DNA of 64,000 nucleotides from Clostridiales bacterium (GTDB lineage Bacteria; Bacillota; Clostridia; Oscillospirales; Oscillospiraceae): NCBI GenBank assembly GCA_022786995.1, contig JALFUW010000018.1, positions 17,086 to 81,085 of the forward strand, read 5' to 3'. Shown piece by piece: positions 47,108 to 55,577 of this stretch (position 1 is its first letter; each line of letters starts with the position of its first letter). The notes under the pieces were generated by a model. It saw only the letters and a program-made list of their open reading frames with translations, ran no database searches and was not told where the DNA came from. The position numbers and the translations under genes were made by a program.

Positions 47108-48813
47108 CTGCGCACCTCCCGGTCTCTGGCGATAAAGCGGCGGGTGAATTCTTCAGGATTGTCAATTCCGCACAGGGCGGACAGGTGATACAGCGAGGTC
47201 TCCTTCAGGTGAGCGTCCGCCACAATTTGGGGATCGTTCAGAACCTCAGCGGCTGTCTTGTCGGCAATGACTCTGCCCGCGTTGAAAACCACCGCTCTGG
47301 GGGTGTATTCCAGCATCAGGTGCATGTCGTGGGTAATCAACACGACGGTGATGCCCTGCTGGTTCAGTTCCCGCAGAAAATCCATGATTTCTGTGTAATG
47401 TTTCAAATCCTGTCCGGCGGTAGGCTCGTCCAGCAGAATCATCTCCGGCTTCAGCACCAGAATGGAGGCGATGGTCACCCGTTTTTTCTGCCCATAGCTC
47501 AGGGCGGAAACGGGCCAGTTGCGGAAGGGGTACAGGCCGCAGATTTTCAGGGTTTCTTCCACCCGCGGTCGGATTTCTTCCTCGGATACGCCCCGGTTCC
47601 GCAATCCCAGCGCAACCTCGTCGTATATTTGAGTTTTGGAGATCATCTGGTTTGGGTTCTGCATGACATAGCCGATATAATCGGCCCGCTCCTTGATGGA
47701 CAGCGTATTCAGGTCGATGCCGTTTAACTCCAGGATGCCGCTCTGCGCTTTTTCAAAACCGCAAACCACCTTGGAGAAGGTTGATTTTCCTGCACCATTG
47801 GTGCCGACAATACTGAGCATTTCTCCTTTGCGGACGGTGACGCTGACACCCCGCAGAGCGTGATGCCCGCCATCGTAGGTAAAGTCGATATTTTCCGCCC
47901 GGAGCAGAACCTGCGCATCCTCACTGGATTCGGAATTGGGGTGCAATTCATACCAAGCGCGTACCTGTTCCTTCTGGGCCTGGGTGAGCGTCAATTCCGG
48001 CAGATAGGCCGGGTGCATATCTGCCGACAGTGAAACACCTGCGTATTTCAGCGCTGTGACATACAGCGGTTCCCGAATACCGCACCGGGGCAGCAGGTCG
48101 GTGCATAACAGGGAATCCGGGTCGCCATCGTAGCGAATCCGTCCGTCCTCCATAAGAATGATACGGTCAACGGGACAATAAAGCACATCCTCAACCCGGT
48201 GCTCAATGATGATGACTGCGCAGCCGGTTCGCTTCTGAATCTCATCGATCAGAACTATGGCCTGTTTGCCGGTAGCAGGATCCAGATTGGCAAGGGGTTC
48301 ATCGAACAAAAGGACATCCACGTTTCCTACCATGACGCCGCCTAAGCCCACCCGCTGCTTCTGCCCGCCGGAAATCTCATGAGGTGCGTGGCTCAGAACC
48401 TGCTTGACGTCCACCAGTTCCGCAATCCGCCGCACCGTGTCGTGCATTGCGCCAACAGGTACGCAGTCATTTTCCAGCGCGAAGGCAATATCCTCCGCCA
48501 CGGTCAGGCCGATAAACTGTCCGTCGGAGTCCTGCAGGACCGTTCCCACCGTTTGGGAAAGCTCAAATAATCCCTGCTCTTTGGCACTTTTTCCGCCGAT
48601 GGTCAGGCTCCCGGTGGACGTACCCGGATAAGAATTGGGCACAAGGCCGTTGATACAGTGGGCGAGGGTGGACTTTCCGCAGCCGGATGGCCCGGCAATC
48701 AGCACTTTTTCACCCTTGTGAATGTTCAGATCGATATGGTACAGGGTTGGCTCTGCCTGTGCGGTATACTGGAAGCCGAAGTCCTGAAAGCAGATAATGG
48801 GTACATTCTCCAA
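47104..48813 (-). CDS. ECF transporter ATPase, duplicated ABC domains in one polypeptide
   Basis: Two Walker A motifs (GPSGCGKSTLAHC; GTNGAGKSTFSKV), ISGGQKQRVGLG and LSYGQKKRVTIAS. Confidence 0.93.
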   Translation of the reverse strand: MENVPIICFQDFGFQYTAQAEPTLYHIDLNIHKGEKVLIAGPSGCGKSTLAHCINGLVPNSYPGTSTGSLTIGGKSAKEQGLFELSQTVGTVLQDSDGQFIGLTVAEDIAFALENDCVPVGAMHDTVRRIAELVDVKQVLSHAPHEISGGQKQRVGLGGVMVGNVDVLLFDEPLANLDPATGKQAIVLIDEIQKRTGCAVIIIEHRVEDVLYCPVDRIILMEDGRIRYDGDPDSLLCTDLLPRCGIREPLYVTALKYAGVSLSADMHPAYLPELTLTQAQKEQVRAWYELHPNSESSEDAQVLLRAENIDFTYDGGHHALRGVSVTVRKGEMLSIVGTNGAGKSTFSKVVCGFEKAQSGILELNGIDLNTLSIKERADYIGYVMQNPNQMISKTQIYDEVALGLRNRGVSEEEIRPRVEETLKICGLYPFRNWPVSALSYGQKKRVTIASILVLKPEMILLDEPTAGQDLKHYTEIMDFLRELNQQGITVVLITHDMHLMLEYTPRAVVFNAGRVIADKTAAEVLNDPQIVADAHLKETSLYHLSALCGIDNPEEFTRRFIARDREVRR

Positions 48814-48873
48814 TGGGGATTCCTCCTGACAAACAAAGGCAGGCTATTGCGCCTGCCTTTGCAATGCTGAAAA

Positions 48874-49422
48874 TTATTCCTTGGTCAGGCTGCCGGCCTT
48901 AGTCTTGGTGGCAGCATAGGCAACGCACAGAAGGCTGCCGACAATGGCGGTGGTGACAGCGTTGGCAACAGCGGCCATCAGGCCCTGGGCGAGCAGCTTG
49001 TCCCAGGGCTCACCCATCATGTACACATCCAGCACAGGGGCGACGGCCAGCCAGCAGATCAGATGGCACACCAGCTGGGAAATATTGAACTTAATCAGAC
49101 CCTTCTTGCCCAGCTCGCTTTCTTCCATCTTCAGAGTCTTGGCAGCCAGACCCATCAGCAGACCGAACACGCCGGACGCGATGACCCAGCTCCACCACAC
49201 ACCCCAGCCAAAGCTGAAGTCGATCAGAGTATGACCGATGAGACCGACCAGAGCGCCGGCAACAGGGCCGTAGACCACAGCGAGGAACGCCAGCAAGCCG
49301 TACTGAACAGAGATGCTGGTGTTGGGCACGGGGCTGGGAATGGCGACAAAACGGCCCAGAACAAAGAACAGGGCAGCGCCGATACCGATGGCGACGATGG
49401 TTTTCACAGAGAATTTCTTCAT
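48874..49422 (-). CDS. ECF transporter S component
   Basis: MKKFSVKTIVAIGIGAALFFVLGRFVAIPSPVPNTSISVQYGLLAFLAVVYGPVAGALVGLIGHTLIDFSFG. Confidence 0.9.
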   Translation of the reverse strand: MKKFSVKTIVAIGIGAALFFVLGRFVAIPSPVPNTSISVQYGLLAFLAVVYGPVAGALVGLIGHTLIDFSFGWGVWWSWVIASGVFGLLMGLAAKTLKMEESELGKKGLIKFNISQLVCHLICWLAVAPVLDVYMMGEPWDKLLAQGLMAAVANAVTTAIVGSLLCVAYAATKTKAGSLTKE

Positions 49423-49475
49423 GGTTTCTACCTCCATAGTGATTTCTATTCAGGCGTAACGCCAAAACAGCGAAA

Positions 49476-50321
49476 TTAGAAGCCCTTGAAAGGCTCAATG
49501 CGGATGCGCCAGGAGTTGCCGGTTCCGATGTTGTAGGCCCGGGCGAAGCTGCCCTGATTGATGGCAACCGCCACGCAGTCCAGACTGTTCACATAGGCCA
49601 GCGCTTCACCCACATAGACATCGGCAAAGCTTTTCGCGAACAGGATGATGTTGCGGTATACGCAGCGGGTGTCGTTTTCGATGGTGATGCTCACCCGGTC
49701 ACCATAGGCAATCCCGGTCTGCAGAAACAGCGTCCGGGGAATGTTCGTCCACAAACTGCCAAACCGAACATCCAGCACATCAATGGTGCCGCAGACGGCA
49801 TGGCCCTCCAGCCGGGGTTCAATGATGGGAAGCCGAACCAGGGAGCCTGTGTCCCGTACAGGTCCGACCTGAGAAAAATCGATGATGCCGCTGGCCAGTC
49901 TGGCGCCGGTATAGGCGTACACATCCCGCCCATGGAAGGTGTAACTCTCGCCGGAGCGGGGGAGACGGTTCACGTTTTCGTCAATTTCCCGAACCTCCAC
50001 AATCCCATCAAACCGAATGACATGGGTCAGGGTGCCATTGTCCGGGGTAACAATATAGTGACCGCTGGCGGTTTTCACCACAACGCTCTTACGGTCAGAG
50101 CCGACACCGGGGTCTACCACGGATACGAACACTGTCCCCTGGGGCCAGTATCGGATGGTCTGAATCAGACGGTAGCTGGCCTCCCAGATATTGTAAGGGG
50201 TAATATCGTGGGTCAGATCATGGATGTTCAGCATAGGATGAACAGAGTACGCCACACCATACATGGCGCTGACCGCGCCGTCAACCAGACCGAAATCTGT
50301 TTGAAATACCAGATGGTTCAT
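49476..50321 (-). CDS. SAM hydroxide adenosyltransferase family protein (DUF62)
   Basis: LVFQTDFGLVDGAVSAMYGVAYSV; FVSVVDPGVGSDRKSVVVKTASGHYIVTPDNGTLT; NQGSFARAYNIGTG. Confidence 0.93.
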   Translation of the reverse strand: MNHLVFQTDFGLVDGAVSAMYGVAYSVHPMLNIHDLTHDITPYNIWEASYRLIQTIRYWPQGTVFVSVVDPGVGSDRKSVVVKTASGHYIVTPDNGTLTHVIRFDGIVEVREIDENVNRLPRSGESYTFHGRDVYAYTGARLASGIIDFSQVGPVRDTGSLVRLPIIEPRLEGHAVCGTIDVLDVRFGSLWTNIPRTLFLQTGIAYGDRVSITIENDTRCVYRNIILFAKSFADVYVGEALAYVNSLDCVAVAINQGSFARAYNIGTGNSWRIRIEPFKGF

Positions 50322-50408
50322 GCTACAAGCCTCCTGAGGATACTATAGCTTCATTATATCTTTTATGCTGGGAATGTCAATGGAAAACATTATTTTCTTA
50401 TGAGCGGA

Positions 50409-50437
50409 TTGAATGCTGGCAGAATGCATGATATAAT
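50409..50437 (+). promoter_or_regulatory. Sigma-A promoter upstream of the flavin reductase gene
   Basis: TTGAAT (50409-50414), 17-nt spacer, TATAAT (50432-50437). Confidence 0.65.
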
Positions 50438-50439
50438 TC

Positions 50440-50575
50440 TTAAGGCAACACCGCTTAGGTGGGAGCTGCGGGCTTCAGCGGATCTTTTGCCCCAATCGTG
50501 CAGTATGAAAAATGCTTTCGCTTGGGTCAAAACACTGGCCGAATCTCCTTGCCCCATTATGCGGTGTTGCCTTAA
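50440..50575. mobile_element. MITE-like element: 15-bp perfect terminal inverted repeats with TTAA at both ends, 136 bp
   Basis: TTAAGGCAACACCGC (50440-50454) and GCGGTGTTGCCTTAA (50561-50575); no coding content. Confidence 0.7.
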
Positions 50576-50588
50576 AAGGAGGCTGTTT

Positions 50589-51119
50589 ATGAAAAAGAAA
50601 GTGGAAGTATTTGACTATGCGGGTACAATTTGTAAGGCGCTGAGCAGGGGCGTGCTGCTGACCACCCGTTCCGGCGACCGGGTGAATACCATGACGATCG
50701 GCTGGGGTAAGATCGGTGTCGAATGGGGGAAGCCGGTTTTTGTTGTTTATGTGCGGGAAAGCCGCTACACCAAGCAGCTTTTGGACGAAGCCGGTGAATT
50801 CACGGTAAATGTACCGCTCATCGGTGATAACCGGGAGATTCTGGGCTACTGTGGAAGAAAATCCGGCCGGGATACCGACAAAATCCGGGATATGGGCCTG
50901 ACCGTCGTGGATTCTGATGTGGTATCAGTGCCGGGTATCGCGCAGTTCCCGCTGACGCTGGAGTGCAAAGTGATCTACCATCAGGAACAGGATATCCGTC
51001 AGATGCCCCAGGGCGTGATTGACAAGTTTTATCCACTCTGCGAGAAAACGCAGGCCCCGGATATGCACACCGCATTTTATGGAGAAATCGTGAACGCCTA
51101 TCTGATCGAAGATAATTGA
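50589..51119 (+). CDS. Flavin reductase family protein
   Basis: ALSRGVLLTTRSGDRVNTMTIGWGKIGVEWGKPVFVVYVRESRYT; FTVNVP. ORF-track extension to 50400 runs through the MITE-like element. Confidence 0.88.
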   Translation: MKKKVEVFDYAGTICKALSRGVLLTTRSGDRVNTMTIGWGKIGVEWGKPVFVVYVRESRYTKQLLDEAGEFTVNVPLIGDNREILGYCGRKSGRDTDKIRDMGLTVVDSDVVSVPGIAQFPLTLECKVIYHQEQDIRQMPQGVIDKFYPLCEKTQAPDMHTAFYGEIVNAYLIEDN

Positions 51120-51409
51120 CTCCGCATAAGCCGCTGCCCGGTGCAGCAGCTGGTTTCAGCTTTCCCTGTAATAAATATCTGATTCGTTGGAAAGGCGGTT
51201 TATTTTTAAAAGTTCTGTCAAAATTACCAGTAGCGGGCTCCAAAATACATTGGCAATCAGCAAAGCGCAAGAATTGTCGAAATTTGCAAAATTCCTGTAG
51301 CAGTTCCGGGAAGGATATGCTATAATGAGAACGTTGGTTTCTATCGCATTGCATTTCATTCTAATACTGTAGTTTTGCTGTAGCGTTGAGATGGAGGAGA
51401 GATATTACC

Positions 51410-52555
51410 ATGTCGAATAACAATGTCACGCCGTCCGATTTTTTCAGTCCTGAGACGCAGGTGGCGCATCTTGGCCTGATTGCCTGCCCTGGTGCCGAGG
51501 AACTGACCAACCTGATCGATGGTCATTTGCGTACATGGGCAAAGGAAGTTGGCATTGAGAAGGATACGTTTATCATTGAATGCGCCTGCCCCCGTTTCCA
51601 GAGCGGTGACGCCAAGGGTTTGGTAAAGGAGTCTGTTCGCGGTGACGATATTTTCATTGTGGTGGATCCCGGCAATTACAGCCTGACCTACAATCTGTTC
51701 GGCCAGGAGAATCATATGTCCCCGGACGACCACTTCGCCAACCTGAAGCGGCTGATTCAGGCAGTTGCGGGCAGAGCCCATCGCATGACGGTCATTATGC
51801 CCAGCCTGTACGGCGGACGGCAGCACCGGCGTATTACCCGGGAAAGCTTGGACTGCGCTGTTGCCCTGCAGGAGCTGCAGAGTATGGGTGTGCAGAACAT
51901 CATCACCTTTGATGCCCATGATCCCCGGCTGATGAACGCCGTGCCCCTGATGAGCTTTGACAACGTGATGCCCACCTATCAGGTGCTGAAAACCCTGCTT
52001 CGGAAGATGCCCGAGCTGAGCTTCGACAAGGACAGCTTTATTGTCATCAGCCCGGATGAGGGCGCCATCAACCGCAACATGTATTTCTCCAGCGTACTTG
52101 GCTGCAATCTGGGTATGTTCTATAAGCGCAGAGACTATACCCGAGTCGTTAATGGCCGGAATCCCATTGTGGCTCATGAGTATCTGGGCGAGAGTGTGGA
52201 AGGGAAGACCGTCTTCATTGCCGACGACATTATCGCTTCCGGCGAAAGCATGCTGGAGGTTGCCGGGGAGCTGAAAAAGCGTGGTGCAAAGCATATTATC
52301 GCAAACGCTACATTCCCACTGTTTACCAGCGGCGTGGACAAGTTTGATGAGGCGGTGGACGCCGGTATTCTCACGGCGGTACTGGGCACCAATCTGACTT
52401 ATCGGAAGCCAGAGCTTCTCAGCCGCAAGTGGTATTTTGATGTGGACTGCTCCAAATACTGCGCCTATTTTGTGGCTGCCATCAACCATGAAATGAGCGT
52501 ATCCTCCATCTGTGACCCCATCAAAAAGATTGAGGCTCTGCTTAAGAATCGCTGA
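51410..52555 (+). CDS. prs: Ribose-phosphate pyrophosphokinase
   Basis: NNLTPSDF-like start; ITFDAHDPRLMNAVP; VFIADDIIASGESMLEVAGELKKRGAKHI PRPP motif. Confidence 0.93.
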   Translation: MSNNNVTPSDFFSPETQVAHLGLIACPGAEELTNLIDGHLRTWAKEVGIEKDTFIIECACPRFQSGDAKGLVKESVRGDDIFIVVDPGNYSLTYNLFGQENHMSPDDHFANLKRLIQAVAGRAHRMTVIMPSLYGGRQHRRITRESLDCAVALQELQSMGVQNIITFDAHDPRLMNAVPLMSFDNVMPTYQVLKTLLRKMPELSFDKDSFIVISPDEGAINRNMYFSSVLGCNLGMFYKRRDYTRVVNGRNPIVAHEYLGESVEGKTVFIADDIIASGESMLEVAGELKKRGAKHIIANATFPLFTSGVDKFDEAVDAGILTAVLGTNLTYRKPELLSRKWYFDVDCSKYCAYFVAAINHEMSVSSICDPIKKIEALLKNR

Positions 52556-52574
52556 TAATCGAATCGCACAGCAT

Positions 52575-52608
52575 TTCCTCCCGATTCAAAAGGAATCGGG
52601 AGGATTTT
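52575..52608. terminator. Intrinsic terminator
   Basis: TCCTCCCGATTCAAAAGGAATCGGGAGGATTTTT. Confidence 0.8.
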
Positions 52609-52629
52609 TATACCAAAACAAGGAACGTG

Positions 52630-55197
52630 TTACTGCAATCCGCAGATAGCGTGATTGGAAACCGCATCCAGCCAGAAATACAGTCCGTCCACTTCACGCA
52701 CCTGAATCATCCCCGCCAACTCGGGGCTATGCGGGCAGATCTGACGGAAAAGATCAGGAGAATCCCGGAATAATTCAGGATTGTAGCGCAAGGTTCGTTG
52801 GTCATTGTAGACCGCTCCGTAGAGGATCCGGGCTTCCACAAGATCTTGAAACATATGGCTGCCATAGCTCAGCTCCGGCATATACCCCGCCCGGCTTTCG
52901 GACACCTCGCACACAGCGGAAAAATATGAAATACTGCGGAAGGTCACGGGAACCCCCAATTCTGGCGAGGATGTACCCACCCGTCCCGGCGTCATCAGCA
53001 GCAGGTTCTTACCGCTGCCCTTGTAGAAATCATTGACGGCTTCCACCGCCTGTACCACCTGATATTTTTTCTGATAGGGGTACTGGTAATACAGTACCGG
53101 GTCAATATGGACAACCACATCCATCCGGCGCTTACAGGAGGTGCCCATGGCAGAGTCCACGATATCAAAAAACACCATTTTGGGTTTCAGAGTTTTCAGA
53201 TCAATTGTTTCCCCGGATTTATTCTGGTATAGGGGCCTGCATTGCAGTAGATTTACCACAAAATCTCCCTCCGAATCCAGATTCACCGCGTACTCAATAT
53301 CCACCGGGTTTCCGTATACCCGCTCCAGTGCTTTCAGCAGCTTCTGCATCAGGCCGGTAAAGCTATCCATTTCCAGCAGTCTCTGACAGCTGACAAACCA
53401 GACCTCCCGGTATCTTCCGATTTCTCGCAGACGGGATTCTGCCTCGTAATCCCGCTCCAGAACCACCTTTTTGTACCACAATGGCAGGGAAGGAAGCAGT
53501 GCGTTCAGCGGCATCTCTGCCAGCTGATTGTTACCGCAGTCGAGCAGGTCAATATTTCTCTGCGAGTATTTGTGCTTTTGTTCTACGGTTGTCAGCATGG
53601 TCACTGCCGGCCTGTCCAGATTGGCAAGTCTTGGGTAGTTCTCTTTGGTACGATCCACCGCCTTGGTTCCAAGGCCCATGACAATCCGCAGCATCCCCGC
53701 GCCGGGATCCATATCGGGCATCCACTTGTAGGCGCTGTGGCTGTAGCCGACACCGGCGGCACAGGGCATGAAGTATTTTCCATAGTAGGAGCCGGATACC
53801 CGCTGTACCAGAATTGCCATCTGTTCGTCCTTTTTGTCCAATCCTCGCATCCGGCGGTATTCCAGGGCGGATAAATCCATGGTGCTGGCATACACCTGCC
53901 GTACAGCCTGTTCAAAGGCCTCCAGCCGCTGCTCCGGGCTGCCCTGATTGACACAGAACACCGATTCGTACTTCCCGGCAAAGGCATTACCGAAGCCGTC
54001 CTCCAGAAAGCTGGAAGAACGGACGATAAAGGGATTTTGTCCGAAGTATTCCAAAACGTCCACAAAGCGTTCCCTGATTTTAGCCGGGAAGATGCCATGC
54101 AGGAGATGTTCCTTCAGTTCTTCGGCTGCACTGAAATAGCCTTCCGGGGAGCGCTGGCGAATCCGAAGCTTCCAGTCTCCGTTGGAAACGATGTAGGTAT
54201 AAAAAACATCGGAGCCAATGAAGAAGGAGTCATGGGGGTCGTCATGTTCCGCGTATTCTGGCAGCTCTGTTTCGGCTATTTTCCTGGCAAGAAGCATACC
54301 GCAGGCTTTGCCGCCGATTGCGCCGCTGCCGATCATCCGCTCCCGCAGGGCAAAGTAGTCCTCAGGGCGGAAGTAGGTTTCCACCAGCTTTTTCAGGCGG
54401 GTGTCCTTTGTCATGGTGCTGCGGATGATCAGATCCTGAGTTTCCTTTGTGAAGCGGCCCTGTGCGTACTGCATTTTTGCCTTGGAGAAAAATCGATCGT
54501 GGCTGTCAAAGTTTTGATCCTGACTGTCTTTTGCCTGTTTTTGCTGAATCTGGTAATAGCGGCTCATGCCGACGCCGTCAGACACCACAGAAAAATCCTG
54601 AGTCCCTTTTTCAGGCAGTGGGGGGGAAAACATCTGCTCAGAATACCGTTTCCAAACCTTCATGGGATGCAGATAGACGTATTTTTCGTTGGAGTACACA
54701 TTCAGAAGAAGCTGGGTTGTATCCCGAATCCGGGCTACCGCGTCGAAGGAATGCCGTCCCCGAATCAGAGGAAAATAGGCTACGGTGTCCAGCTCAAACA
54801 GGTAAGGGCAGGTCACCCGGAAAAAATTACCCATCATGAGATCGGTATACCACACGGACTGTAAATCAGAGAGGCAGTCAAACACATAAAACGCGTCCCG
54901 TCCCTGCCGGGTGATCTCTTCATGAATCGCAACGGTAAAAGCCTCAAACCCCTCATCCGGGTCAAATTGCCGCACCTGAATCCCGGTCAAATCCCGCAGT
55001 ACCGGGTCGTGCTGAGCAAAGCGAATATAGATGATATTTCTTCCATCGATAACCGCCTGCCGGGCAAACGGTTCTGCGAATATGCGAAACTCCTCCAGAT
55101 CGGATATTTGCCAGACCACGTTGTCCCCAAGGCGGATGAAGTCCAGAACATCGTCCATCTGCGCAACACCGCTGAGAATTTTATCAAATGCCGCCAT
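52630..55197 (-). CDS. PEP/pyruvate-binding domain protein (PEP synthase-like N-terminal domain)
   Basis: GGKACGMLLARKIAE; NPFIVRSSSFLEDGFGNAFAGKYESVFCVNQG; GLGTKAVDRTKENYPRLANLDRP. Confidence 0.85.
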   Translation of the reverse strand: MAAFDKILSGVAQMDDVLDFIRLGDNVVWQISDLEEFRIFAEPFARQAVIDGRNIIYIRFAQHDPVLRDLTGIQVRQFDPDEGFEAFTVAIHEEITRQGRDAFYVFDCLSDLQSVWYTDLMMGNFFRVTCPYLFELDTVAYFPLIRGRHSFDAVARIRDTTQLLLNVYSNEKYVYLHPMKVWKRYSEQMFSPPLPEKGTQDFSVVSDGVGMSRYYQIQQKQAKDSQDQNFDSHDRFFSKAKMQYAQGRFTKETQDLIIRSTMTKDTRLKKLVETYFRPEDYFALRERMIGSGAIGGKACGMLLARKIAETELPEYAEHDDPHDSFFIGSDVFYTYIVSNGDWKLRIRQRSPEGYFSAAEELKEHLLHGIFPAKIRERFVDVLEYFGQNPFIVRSSSFLEDGFGNAFAGKYESVFCVNQGSPEQRLEAFEQAVRQVYASTMDLSALEYRRMRGLDKKDEQMAILVQRVSGSYYGKYFMPCAAGVGYSHSAYKWMPDMDPGAGMLRIVMGLGTKAVDRTKENYPRLANLDRPAVTMLTTVEQKHKYSQRNIDLLDCGNNQLAEMPLNALLPSLPLWYKKVVLERDYEAESRLREIGRYREVWFVSCQRLLEMDSFTGLMQKLLKALERVYGNPVDIEYAVNLDSEGDFVVNLLQCRPLYQNKSGETIDLKTLKPKMVFFDIVDSAMGTSCKRRMDVVVHIDPVLYYQYPYQKKYQVVQAVEAVNDFYKGSGKNLLLMTPGRVGTSSPELGVPVTFRSISYFSAVCEVSESRAGYMPELSYGSHMFQDLVEARILYGAVYNDQRTLRYNPELFRDSPDLFRQICPHSPELAGMIQVREVDGLYFWLDAVSNHAICGLQ

Positions 55198-55316
55198 AGT
55201 GGCTTACCCCCAAACAAAAAGCAGGGCAGCGAAGCATAGAACTTCACTGCCCTACAGGACGGGTTAACTATATCATGCTTTTTCTGAAAATGCAAGGGAA
55301 TCAGGCAGAAATACGA

Positions 55317-55520
55317 TTACATATCCATTGCCGGGTTCATATAGTACACGTTTTTCTGATTCAGCTTCTCTCGCAACAGCTGCACCGCTTCGCCGAACCT
55401 TTGGAAATGGACAATCTCCCGTTCCCGCAGGAACCTGATCACATCATTGACATCCGGGTCATCGCTGAGGCGAAGAATGTTATCATAGGTGACCCGCGCT
55501 TTTTGCTCTGCTGCAATCAT
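55317..55520 (-). pseudogene. cotJC: 3' fragment of spore coat protein CotJC (Mn-catalase family) severed by element insertion
   Basis: AAEQKARVTYDNILRLSDDPDVNDVIRFLREREIVHFQRFGEAVQLL matches the C-terminal part of CotJC; the N-terminal part is replaced by element sequence from about 55518. Confidence 0.85.
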
Positions 55521-55577
55521 ATAAGAACAACATTTTAGGTTGATTGGTTCGTGTCAGTCCCATTTTTAGGACAGTTA

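Noticed and set aside
50400-50588. 63-codon extension of the flavin reductase ORF
   Set aside because: Runs through the MITE-like element; homology begins at 50589.
55317-55520. 67-aa ORF as an intact small gene
   Set aside because: It is the CotJC C-terminus; the ATG is created at the insertion junction and lacks a convincing SD.
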